DNA from: Candidatus Aerophobota bacterium | Lineage (GTDB): Bacteria > Aerophobota > Aerophobia > Aerophobales > B47-G16 | Assembly: GCA_003648815.1 (NCBI GenBank) | Contig: QMPZ01000003.1 | Coordinates: forward strand, 1 to 39,511 | Length of the DNA stretch: 39,511 bases | Direction: 5' to 3' | Part shown: one piece after another, positions 27,605 through 36,359 of the stretch | Position numbering within the stretch: position 1 is the stretch's first letter | Layout: each line of letters starts with the position of its first letter | Program-made: the position numbers and the translations under genes | Notes under the pieces: model-generated | What the model was told of the DNA's origin: nothing | Seen by the model: only the letters and a program-made list of their open reading frames with translations | Databases searched by the model: none

Positions 27605-29288
27605 CCTACAGATCGTTCATCATCAGGAATTTGCTGAGCAGGCGAGAAAGGAACAGATAAAGGTAATCCAGACCTTACCGGAAAGGGGAACAATCTATGA
27701 TCGCAACTTAGAGAAGCTGGCCGTCAACATTCCCTCCTATTCTCTTTACGCTCGTCCTGAAAGAATCTCAGATCCGCAAAAAGTAGCTCAGGAGCTCTCA
27801 GCTATATTAGATATGAAGAATTCAGAGCTGCTAAGAAAACTGCAAAGAGAAAAGGTCTTTGTCTGGCTCAAGAGAAAACTCTCTCCTGCTCAAAGAAAAA
27901 AAATCGAAAGCCTTCGTATCTCAGGAATAGGATTTATAGAGGAAAGCAAAAGGTTCTATCCTCAAAGGAAGCTTGCTTCTCATATCCTGGGTTTTGTGGG
28001 AATAGACAATCAGGGATTAGCCGGGGTGGAGTTTTCCTACAACAGAGAACTTGAGGGAAAAAGAGGGCGTTTCTGGGTAAAGAAAGATGCGCTGGGTTAT
28101 GAAATTCCATTCACCAGAAGAATAATTCAGCCTTTAATACCTGGCAGCGATCTGGTTCTAACCATAGATGCCATTATCCAATCCATCGTGGAAGAGGAAA
28201 TATCCACCGCCCTTTCTCAAACAAAGGCTAAGTCCGTGGAGGCCCTCTTTATGGATCCTCGAACAGGAGAGATTTTAGCTCTTGCAAACAAACCGGATTA
28301 CGATCCAAACTATTATCTTAAGTATCCTCCCTCGGCGAGGAAAAACAGAATAATTCAATCCATCTATGAGCCTGGCTCTACCTTCAAGCCAATCACAGCC
28401 AGTGCTCTTTTGGAAAAGGGGTTAATTGACCCGAAGGACAGAATCTACTGCGATGGCTACATTCAGATAGCTGATCACATCATCCATGACTGGAAGGAGT
28501 TCAACCAGGAGATGAGCTTTGCTGAGATCATACAGAACTCCTCGGATGTGGGAATGATTAAAGCAGCCAGGAGAATGAAGGAAAGGGAATTTTATCACTA
28601 CATTCGCCTCTTTGGCTTCGGAAATAAAACGGGGATAGATCTGCCAGGAGAGGAAAGGGGAATTGTAAGGCCATCCTCTTCCTGGTTTGGCAGCGACTTT
28701 GCCTCTATCTCCATTGGTCAGGGTATAGCCGTCACTCCCCTCCAAATGGTTACCGCTCTGTGTGCCCTTATAAATGGAGGGAGTCTTCTTAGGCCCTACG
28801 TGGTTAAATATATACGTAGCCCAGAAGGACAGATAATCAAGGAGAACAAACCGCAGGTGATAAGAAAGGTGATCTCTGCCTCTACTTCCCACAAGATAAG
28901 AAAGATGCTGGAGAAAGTGGTAGAGGAGGGAACAGGAACAAAGGCAAAGGTAGAAGGATACTCCATTGGAGGAAAGACGGGCACAGCCCAGATTCCTGCG
29001 CCTGATGGAAGTGGATATCTTGAGGATGAACATATTGCCTCCTTTATGGGTTTCGCTCCCGTAGGCTCGCCGCAAATTGCTGGAATAGTAATAATCAAAG
29101 AGCCTACGGGAGTCTACTGGGGAGGAGAAATAGCTGCACCTGTTTTTGGGAGGATAATAAAGAGGGTCATGGCCTATCTGAACGTCTCGCCCGAAAAGGA
29201 GTGGAGTATAGCAAAGACAAAGATAAACTGTCCTCCATCCCCAAGTGAATCTAAACAAATAGATTTAGGAGGAAGTTCGATAAATTGA
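27516..29288 (+). CDS. ftsI: Peptidoglycan transpeptidase FtsI/PBP (class B)
   Basis: 590 aa; STFKP (SxxK), KTGTAQ, N-terminal TM segment; start TTG 27516 or ATG 27531; no evident PASTA domain. Confidence 0.94.
   Translation: MAGKEMRIRARTPLILILLLFVLIEVRLFDLQIVHHQEFAEQARKEQIKVIQTLPERGTIYDRNLEKLAVNIPSYSLYARPERISDPQKVAQELSAILDMKNSELLRKLQREKVFVWLKRKLSPAQRKKIESLRISGIGFIEESKRFYPQRKLASHILGFVGIDNQGLAGVEFSYNRELEGKRGRFWVKKDALGYEIPFTRRIIQPLIPGSDLVLTIDAIIQSIVEEEISTALSQTKAKSVEALFMDPRTGEILALANKPDYDPNYYLKYPPSARKNRIIQSIYEPGSTFKPITASALLEKGLIDPKDRIYCDGYIQIADHIIHDWKEFNQEMSFAEIIQNSSDVGMIKAARRMKEREFYHYIRLFGFGNKTGIDLPGEERGIVRPSSSWFGSDFASISIGQGIAVTPLQMVTALCALINGGSLLRPYVVKYIRSPEGQIIKENKPQVIRKVISASTSHKIRKMLEKVVEEGTGTKAKVEGYSIGGKTGTAQIPAPDGSGYLEDEHIASFMGFAPVGSPQIAGIVIIKEPTGVYWGGEIAAPVFGRIIKRVMAYLNVSPEKEWSIAKTKINCPPSPSESKQIDLGGSSIN
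29056..29112. repeat. Inverted repeat, 13-bp perfect arms and 31-nt spacer, within ftsI
   Basis: CTCCCGTAGGCTC (29056-29068) and GAGCCTACGGGAG (29100-29112). Confidence 0.92.
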
Positions 29289-30787
29289 AGCTGAGCAGAC
29301 TCCTCGCTGAGCTCAAGGTGAAGAGATTAAAAGGCAACCTCGACGTGGAGATAAAGGGAGTTGTCTGCGATTCTCGAAAGGTGAAGGAGGGCTACCTTTT
29401 TGTGGCCGTCAGGGGTTTCAGAGAAGACGGCCACCGATTTATCCCCGAGGCGATAAGGAGAGGAGCAAAGGCCATCGTCGTGGAAAGAGAAAATCTGCCA
29501 TCGATATCTGGAAAGGTGGCAGTAGTTGAAGTTCCCTCCTCACGTTCAGCCTTAGCTTGTCTTAGCAGCTGTTTTTATGGATTTCCTTCTCAAAAGCTGA
29601 GGGTGATTGGGGTGACAGGGACTAACGGGAAGACCACCACTGTCTATATGCTCGAGTCCATCCTTAAAAAAGCCGGCTTTCGAGTGGGCAAGATATCTAC
29701 CATCGATTACGACCTGGGAGAGGGAACTAATCCTTCCGCAATCACCACCCCCGAATCACAGGAGCTGCAGATGATGCTGAAGAGGATGGTGGATAAAAAC
29801 ATAGATTATGCGGTGATGGAGGTTTCCTCTCATTCCTTAGTCCTTCGGCGGGTGGAAAAGGTGGAATTTGACTGGGCTGTATTTACTAACCTTTCTCCAG
29901 AACATCTTGATTTTCATCGCAGCCTGGATGAATATCTCAAAGCTAAGTCCCTGCTTTTTGAAGGGCTGGGTAAAGGGGCTAAAAAGAAAGGTCTTAAAGC
30001 CGCCTCAATCAACATAGATGATGCAGCAGGGGATTATATAATGCGTCACACCCATGTCAAGGTCATCACTTACGGGATTAACAAAAAGGCAACGGTGGAA
30101 GGCAAGGTGCTGAAAACAGGCCCGGATGGAACCTCCTTTATCTTAAGAAGTTCAGGGAGGGAGCAAAGGATAAACCTTTTCCTTCCGGGCACTCACAACG
30201 TCTACAACGCCTTGGCCGCTGCATCGGTGATGCTCGAAGAGGGAATAGATCTTGCCTCAGTCAAGAAGGGACTTGAGGAGGTAAGAAAGGTCCCGGGTCG
30301 ACTTGAACCCGTCAAAAATGAACGTGGACTCAAAATATTTGTGGACTATGCACACACCCCGGATGGACTGAGAAACATTCTTCAAACACTCAAAAGGTTC
30401 ACCAAGGGGAACCTTTTGGTGGTATTTGGCTGTGGAGGAGACAGGGACATCACAAAACGGCCCTTGATGGGAAAGATAGCCTTAAAGCTGGCTAACTACT
30501 TTATCCTCACCTCAGACAATCCTCGCAGCGAAGACCCTGAAAAGATCATCTCTCAAATTGAAAAGGGAATAAGAGAGGAGGGAGGAAAAAGGGGGAAGAA
30601 CTACCTTGTTGTGGTAGACCGAAAGGAGGCCATAAAAAAGGCTCTCGAGATGATGGAGAAAGAGGATGTTCTCGTGGTCGCGGGCAAGGGACATGAGAGG
30701 ATGCAGATATTTAAGGACAGGGTAGAGGAGTTTAGCGACGTAGAGGTTATACGTGAGTTGCTCGGAGAAGATAATCTGATAAAATAA
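29285..30787 (+). CDS. murE: UDP-MurNAc-tripeptide synthetase (meso-DAP type)
   Basis: 500 aa; GVTGTNGKTTT, DYAHTPDGL, DNPRSEDP motif; TTG start overlapping ftsI stop. Confidence 0.95.
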   Translation: MKLSRLLAELKVKRLKGNLDVEIKGVVCDSRKVKEGYLFVAVRGFREDGHRFIPEAIRRGAKAIVVERENLPSISGKVAVVEVPSSRSALACLSSCFYGFPSQKLRVIGVTGTNGKTTTVYMLESILKKAGFRVGKISTIDYDLGEGTNPSAITTPESQELQMMLKRMVDKNIDYAVMEVSSHSLVLRRVEKVEFDWAVFTNLSPEHLDFHRSLDEYLKAKSLLFEGLGKGAKKKGLKAASINIDDAAGDYIMRHTHVKVITYGINKKATVEGKVLKTGPDGTSFILRSSGREQRINLFLPGTHNVYNALAAASVMLEEGIDLASVKKGLEEVRKVPGRLEPVKNERGLKIFVDYAHTPDGLRNILQTLKRFTKGNLLVVFGCGGDRDITKRPLMGKIALKLANYFILTSDNPRSEDPEKIISQIEKGIREEGGKRGKNYLVVVDRKEAIKKALEMMEKEDVLVVAGKGHERMQIFKDRVEEFSDVEVIRELLGEDNLIK

Positions 30788-30793
30788 AAACAA

Positions 30794-32197
30794 ATGCAGG
30801 AGAGATTCACCTTAGAGGAGATAATCAGAACTGTCCAGGGAAAGCTGATGAGCGGAGGAAAAGCTCATCTTTCCATCCCTCCTGAGAAGATTTGTACCGA
30901 CACTCGTAAGTTGAAAGAAGGTGAGCTCTTCATAGCCCTGGTGGGCGAGCACTTTGACGGGCACAGTTTCGTAAAGGAGGCATGGAAAAAGGGAGCTTGT
31001 GGAGCCATTGTAGCAAAACCAGTCACACCTCCCTCTCCTTCCTTTCCCATCATAAAGGTGGAAAACACCCTCTATGCTTTGCAGGAGCTGGCCAAATTTC
31101 ACCGCCGGCGGCTGCCCTCATCCATCATCGTGGGAATAACAGGAAGCAATGGCAAGACCACGGTGAAGGAGATGAGCTTTGAAATTCTTTCTCGAAAATA
31201 TCATGTCTTGAAATCAGAGGGAAACTTTAACAACCAGATCGGGGTCCCCCTCAGCCTGCTCAAACTCTGCCCTCATCATCAGATAGCAGTCTTAGAGATG
31301 GGGATGAACTTATCAGGAGAAATTGCACGTCTGGCGGAGATAATTCAGCCAGATGTGGGGTTGATCACCAACATCCATCGCTCACATATAGGTCCGCTGG
31401 GAAGCATAGAGGCGATTAAGGAGGCAAAGGCAGAGTTTATTCCTTATCTTAACGAACGAGAGAATAGCTGTTTAGTGCTAAATGGTGATGACCACAAAGT
31501 AAGGGATCTAAGAAAAAGAGCGAGCTGTCGAGTGATTACCTTTGGGGTTAGAAGTGATTGCGATGTTAAAGCTGAGGACGTTCAAGACCATGGAGAGCGA
31601 ATGAGTTTTACCCTGAGCTATGAAAAGGAAAAGATATCTGTTGAACTTCCCATACCTGGACGTCACAACATTTATAATGCCCTGGCATCTTCGGCAGTGG
31701 CTATCATTTTAAAAGTACCACTCGAGCTCATCGCACAAGCACTGTCGGGCTTTAGGCTTCCTCCCTCTCGCTGTCAGATAATCAAGCTGGGAAAATATAA
31801 ACTGATCAACGACTCCTATAACGCTAACCCTGAGTCGATGAAGGAGGCATTAAATCTTTTAAGTAAGCTGGGAGGAAGACGAAAGATAGCCATCCTCGGG
31901 GATATGCTGGAGTTAGGAAAGCAAGCAAGGGCAGCCCATAGGGAAGTAGGAGAAAAGGCGGGGAAGATAGGAATTGATGCCTTATATGTCCTTGGGGAAT
32001 TCTCAAGGGAGGTAGAAGAGGGAGCTAAGGAGATGGGAATGAAGGAGGTCTTTTCCTTTAACGATAAGGATGAGCTTGTAGATGAGTTGATATCTTACCT
32101 TAAGGAAGGGGATTGCCTTCTCGTCAAGGGGTCAAGGAAGATGAAGATGGAGGAAATTGTGGAAAAATTGAAGGAGAGTCTATGCTCTGTTGGATAA
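30794..32197 (+). CDS. murF: UDP-MurNAc-tripeptide--D-Ala-D-Ala ligase
   Basis: 467 aa; GITGSNGKTTVKEM, NFNNQIGVPLSLL, LINDSYNANPESMKEAL. Confidence 0.96.
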   Translation: MQERFTLEEIIRTVQGKLMSGGKAHLSIPPEKICTDTRKLKEGELFIALVGEHFDGHSFVKEAWKKGACGAIVAKPVTPPSPSFPIIKVENTLYALQELAKFHRRRLPSSIIVGITGSNGKTTVKEMSFEILSRKYHVLKSEGNFNNQIGVPLSLLKLCPHHQIAVLEMGMNLSGEIARLAEIIQPDVGLITNIHRSHIGPLGSIEAIKEAKAEFIPYLNERENSCLVLNGDDHKVRDLRKRASCRVITFGVRSDCDVKAEDVQDHGERMSFTLSYEKEKISVELPIPGRHNIYNALASSAVAIILKVPLELIAQALSGFRLPPSRCQIIKLGKYKLINDSYNANPESMKEALNLLSKLGGRRKIAILGDMLELGKQARAAHREVGEKAGKIGIDALYVLGEFSREVEEGAKEMGMKEVFSFNDKDELVDELISYLKEGDCLLVKGSRKMKMEEIVEKLKESLCSVG

Positions 32198-33213
32198 GTC
32201 CTTCTTTCATCGTCCGCAGCGGGGGAGCAATTTTACTTTCCTTTATCTTAAGTGTGTGGCTGGGAAAAATTTTCATAAAAAGGTTTAAGGAAAAGGGAGT
32301 TGTCGATTACTTTCGCACCGACAGCCCTTCCGCACATCGTTCCAAAAAGGGCATTCCCACGGGAGGAGGTATATTCATCATCCTCTCCTTAACCCTCAGT
32401 TTCATCATCTTCGCAAACCCAAAAAATGAGCTCATCATCTTAGCCCTTCTGGTAACTTTCTGCTTAGGAGCTGTCGGGTTCTGGGATGACTGGATGAAGA
32501 TATCAAGGAAGAGCTCACAGGGCCTGAAGGCCAAACACAAGTTAGCCATCCAGCTAAGCCTCGCTGCACTAATTTCCCTTTACCTTTTCCTTTGTCCCGA
32601 ATTCGATACCCGGCTTGAGATACCCTTCGCTAAGATCGATCTGGATATAGGATGGATGTATATTCCCTTGATCATGCTCGTGATCACAGGAACCTGTAAT
32701 GCGGTCAATCTCACCGATGGGCTGGATGGATTGGCAGCAGGTTGTCTTATCCTTGCCGGCTCCGTTTACGCCATCTTATCTTACCTTGCCGGAGATGCTA
32801 ACCTTTCCCGTCACTTTGGCATCGCCTACATTCCCGAAGCAAGGGAACTGGCCATCTTCTGGGCAGCGACCATTGGAGCAACTCTGGGATTTTTATGGTA
32901 CAACTGTCATCCAGCCAGAATCTTTATGGGAGATACAGGGGCCCAGGCTTTGGGGGGATTCCTGGGAATTAGTGCTGTCCTCATAAAAAAGGAGATCTTG
33001 TTAATCCTCGTCGGAGGAGTGTTCGTAGTCGAGGCACTCTCGGTGATCCTTCAGGTTGCCTCCTTTAAGCTGAGGAAAAAGAGAGTCCTGAGAATGAGCC
33101 CCCTTCATCACCATTACGAGTTAGAGGGGATGGAGGAACCAAGGATCGTAACCCGCTTCTGGATCTTAGCCGCTCTTTTGGCCCTGGCAGGCTTAAGTAG
33201 CCTGGCCTGGTGA
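32182..33213 (+). CDS. mraY: Phospho-MurNAc-pentapeptide transferase
   Basis: Multi-TM; SKKGIPTGGGI, NAVNLTDGLDGLAAG, MGDTGAQALGG, SPLHHHYELEG. Track ORF begins at 32113 but the true start is likely ATG 32182. Confidence 0.96.
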   Translation: MLCWISPSFIVRSGGAILLSFILSVWLGKIFIKRFKEKGVVDYFRTDSPSAHRSKKGIPTGGGIFIILSLTLSFIIFANPKNELIILALLVTFCLGAVGFWDDWMKISRKSSQGLKAKHKLAIQLSLAALISLYLFLCPEFDTRLEIPFAKIDLDIGWMYIPLIMLVITGTCNAVNLTDGLDGLAAGCLILAGSVYAILSYLAGDANLSRHFGIAYIPEARELAIFWAATIGATLGFLWYNCHPARIFMGDTGAQALGGFLGISAVLIKKEILLILVGGVFVVEALSVILQVASFKLRKKRVLRMSPLHHHYELEGMEEPRIVTRFWILAALLALAGLSSLAW

Positions 33214-33239
33214 TGTGAGTGAAGAGAGCAGGGGAAAGG

Positions 33240-33274
33240 GTGAAGTGTAAAGAGTGAAGGGTAAAGAGTGGGGA
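33240..33274 (+). repeat. Heptad/14-mer tandem repeat upstream of murD
   Basis: GTGAAGTGTAAAGA-GTGAAGGGTAAAGA-GTGGGGA. Confidence 0.8.
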
Positions 33275-33305
33275 CGGATACAATTTTTGGCTCTACTTGT
33301 GATAG

Positions 33306-33324
33306 TTTGGGTGCAGATCCCAAA
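33306..33324. promoter_or_regulatory. Small hairpin in the mraY-murD intergenic region
   Basis: TTTGGG-TGCAGAT-CCCAAA followed by ATAATTAT. Confidence 0.4.
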
Positions 33325-33357
33325 ATAATTATAGATTATCGAGTTCAGGTTTAAGAA

Positions 33358-34740
33358 ATGCAGCTGAAGGGGAAAAAGGTGTTGGTTCTGGGAATGGGAG
33401 CAAGTGGAATGGCCGCATCTCGTCTTTTGAAGAGAAAGGGAGCGAGGGTGACCATAGCAGAGAAGCAAGATAGCGAGAAGATGCAGCAGAGAAAAAAAGA
33501 GCTCACCAGAGAGGGAATGAAGGTCATCCTTGGACCTCATTCGATGGAACTACTTCGAGGACAAGAACTCATCATCGTCTCTCCCGGAATTCGCCTGGAT
33601 ATTCCCTTACTTTTGGAGGCACGCCAAAGGAATATCCCCATAATGGGGGAACTGGAGCTTGCCTTTCGCCTCTTAAGGGGATGTTCTCTCGTCGCCATAA
33701 CTGGGACGAACGGCAAGACCACCACCACCGTTCTCACTGGCAAGATCCTGAGAAAAGCGGGAAGGGATGTTGAGCTGGCCGGCAACATAGGTTTTCCCCT
33801 CTCAGAGGTGGTGGGGAAAGAACCCCGGATAATAGTGACCGAGGTAAGCAGTTTTCAACTGGAGACCGCTTGCAAATTCTCACCCTCCATATCCTGCATC
33901 CTGAACATCACTCCTGATCACCTGGACAGACACTCAAATTTTGAGGAATATGTTAAGATAAAGGAAAAGATCTTTCTCCATCAAAAGGAGGGAGATTTTG
34001 CTGTTCTGAACAAGGATGATCCTGTAGTTTTCCCCTTAGCCAGAAAGACAAAGGCGAAAGTAATCTTTTTCAGCCAGAAAGAAAGTTTAAAGGAAGGAAT
34101 TTTCCTCAAAGGAGAAATGATTACGAGAAGACTTGGAAGAGAAGAGGAACTCATCCCCCTGGGGAAGATAAAGCTTTCCGGCTCTCATAACTTAGAGAAC
34201 ATCCTGGCCTCCATAGCCATCTCCTCCCTCTACGGGGTGGAAAAAGAGGTTATAAGAGAGGTACTCGTGGAATTCGAAGGACTTCCTCATCGGACCGAAT
34301 ATGTAGATGAAATTGAAGGGGTCAGGTTCATAAACGACTCCAAAGCCACAAACGTGGATGCGGTTAGAAGGTGCATAGATTCCATCAAGCTCCCCATAAT
34401 CCTAATTATGGGGGGAAAAGATAAGGGAGCCGACTTTTCTTCCCTGAAGGAGAAGATAGCCAGAAGGGTAAAGCTGGCGATTCTGATGGGTGAGGCAAAA
34501 GAAAAGATCAAGACCCAGATCCAACAGGCATGTCCTGTGCTGAAGGTGGAGGGAATGAAAGAAGCGGTGAGGATAGCTTTTGAAAAAGCCCGCAGAGGAG
34601 ATTGTGTCCTGCTTTCCCCGGGCTGTGCCAGCTTTGACCAATTCAGAAATTACAAGGAAAGAGGAAATAACTTCAAGAAAGAGGTGCAAAGGATAAGGGA
34701 GGAAATTGAAAAAAAATATAATCGAGAAAGGAGTCTTTGA
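33358..34740 (+). CDS. murD: UDP-MurNAc-L-alanine--D-glutamate ligase
   Basis: 460 aa; VLGMGASGMAASRLL, AITGTNGKTTTT, FINDSKATNVDAVRR, LLSPGCASFDQF. Confidence 0.96.
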   Translation: MQLKGKKVLVLGMGASGMAASRLLKRKGARVTIAEKQDSEKMQQRKKELTREGMKVILGPHSMELLRGQELIIVSPGIRLDIPLLLEARQRNIPIMGELELAFRLLRGCSLVAITGTNGKTTTTVLTGKILRKAGRDVELAGNIGFPLSEVVGKEPRIIVTEVSSFQLETACKFSPSISCILNITPDHLDRHSNFEEYVKIKEKIFLHQKEGDFAVLNKDDPVVFPLARKTKAKVIFFSQKESLKEGIFLKGEMITRRLGREEELIPLGKIKLSGSHNLENILASIAISSLYGVEKEVIREVLVEFEGLPHRTEYVDEIEGVRFINDSKATNVDAVRRCIDSIKLPIILIMGGKDKGADFSSLKEKIARRVKLAILMGEAKEKIKTQIQQACPVLKVEGMKEAVRIAFEKARRGDCVLLSPGCASFDQFRNYKERGNNFKKEVQRIREEIEKKYNRERSL

Positions 34741-35869
34741 TTATCCTCTTCTTCTCATCGTCTTTCTGCTTGTGGGCATAGGACTGATAGCCATCCTCAG
34801 TGCCAGTGCTCCTTATGCATACCTTCGCTACGGAGACCATTATTATTTTCTCAAAAATCAACTAAAGTGGCTAATGATTGGCCTTGCCCTTATGTGGCTT
34901 GCCTCGAGGTTCAACTATCAAAAATACCAACTCCTCTCTATACCCATTCTCTTTCTCACTCTCGCCTTACTCGTTCTGGTTCTTATACCCGGCGTAGGAA
35001 AAGAGATAAGAGGAGTACATCGGTGGATTATCCTGAAAGGATTTACTCTTCAGCCAAGTGAGATAGCTAAAATAGGGATAGTCATCTATCTTTCCTCCTC
35101 CTTGGTTCGAAAAAGGGAGAAAATAAGGAGTTTTTTCAATGGATTTTTACCCTATTTCATCATCATCGGAGTTATCTTTCTCCTGATAGCAGTTGAGCCA
35201 GACCTCGGCACAGCCACAATCATAGCTTTGGTCGCCTTTATCCTCCTTTATGCGGGAGGGGTGAAGGTATCTCATCTATTCTATGCTCTGGTATTATCCT
35301 TGATTCCTCTGTATTTTTTTGTCTTCGAGGTGGGTTACCGAAAAGCTCGCATCATAGGCTTTCTTTATCCTGAGAAACATTCCCAGGGAATAGCCTTTCA
35401 ACCCCTACACTTAAAAATTTCCCTTGGCTCGGGTGGACTCTGGGGACTGGGTCCAGGCCAGGGAAAGGAAAAGCTCTTTTACCTGCCCACCCCTCACACG
35501 GATTCCATTTTCGCCGTAATAGGCGAGGAATTTGGCTTCATAGGAACCAGCGTGGTGGTAATCTTGTTTTTCCTTTTGGCTCTGTGGGGATTTAAGGTCT
35601 TCAAAAGGGCTCCTGACGAACCGGGCAAACTCTTAGCCCTGGGAATGACATGTATGATTTGTGTCCAAGCCTTCATAAATATGGGGGTGGCTACGGTGCT
35701 TCTACCCACTACTGGAACCACCCTTCCTTTTATCAGCTACGGAGGCTCATCTTTGGTGATCAACCTTATAGCCATAGGAATTCTCTTGAGTATATCGAGA
35801 AAGGGGAAGGATAAAGATGTTAGAGGTGGAGATAAAGGCAAGGGTAAGGATAGAGGAGATAGAACATAA
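34706..35869 (+). CDS. ftsW: SEDS family peptidoglycan polymerase FtsW
   Basis: 387 aa multi-TM; LQPSEIAKIGIVIYLS, VEPDLGTA, PTPHTDSIFAVIGEEFGFIG, GTTLPFISYGGSSL. Confidence 0.95.
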   Translation: MKKNIIEKGVFDYPLLLIVFLLVGIGLIAILSASAPYAYLRYGDHYYFLKNQLKWLMIGLALMWLASRFNYQKYQLLSIPILFLTLALLVLVLIPGVGKEIRGVHRWIILKGFTLQPSEIAKIGIVIYLSSSLVRKREKIRSFFNGFLPYFIIIGVIFLLIAVEPDLGTATIIALVAFILLYAGGVKVSHLFYALVLSLIPLYFFVFEVGYRKARIIGFLYPEKHSQGIAFQPLHLKISLGSGGLWGLGPGQGKEKLFYLPTPHTDSIFAVIGEEFGFIGTSVVVILFFLLALWGFKVFKRAPDEPGKLLALGMTCMICVQAFINMGVATVLLPTTGTTLPFISYGGSSLVINLIAIGILLSISRKGKDKDVRGGDKGKGKDRGDRT

Positions 35870-36359
35870 ATTAATCCGGTTGGGAGCAAAACTATTGGAT
35901 GAGGAAGAGCAGAAGGATATCTATTTTTCTCATCCCTGCCGCGATTTCAAAAAGAAAGATGAGGCCTTAAGGGTGCGAAGGGTAAAGGAAGGATATTTTT
36001 TAACTTACAAGGGACCAAAGCTGGACCAGGAGACTAAGACTCGAGAAGAAATACAGATAAAGGTAACTGAGAAGATATTTGACCTCTTGGAAAGGTTGAG
36101 TTTTTCCAAGGTAGAGGAGGTTGACAAGACGAGAAGAGTTTATCGATGGGAGGATTTGGAGATCTGCCTGGACAGGGTAAAGGATCTGGGGGAATTTCTG
36201 GAAATAGAGGGAAAAATGTGGCAGGACAGGGGAAAGATATTCGAGCTTTTGAAAAAGTTGGGTATACCCAAAAAAGAGCTCATCAGAAAGTCCTATCTGG
36301 AGATGCTGGAGGATAAAATAAAATCCATCCCTAAGGATCCTACTAAACCACCAACTTAG
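35817..36359 (+). CDS. CYTH domain / class IV adenylate cyclase-like protein
   Basis: 180 aa; MLEVEIKARV, EALRVRRVKEGYFLTYKGPK, CLDRVKDLGEFLEIEG. Confidence 0.88.
   Translation: MLEVEIKARVRIEEIEHKLIRLGAKLLDEEEQKDIYFSHPCRDFKKKDEALRVRRVKEGYFLTYKGPKLDQETKTREEIQIKVTEKIFDLLERLSFSKVEEVDKTRRVYRWEDLEICLDRVKDLGEFLEIEGKMWQDRGKIFELLKKLGIPKKELIRKSYLEMLEDKIKSIPKDPTKPPT

Noticed and set aside
28422-29258. 278-aa minus-strand ORF antisense to ftsI
   Set aside because: Shadow ORF opposite a strongly supported FtsI gene; low-complexity translation with no recognisable domain.
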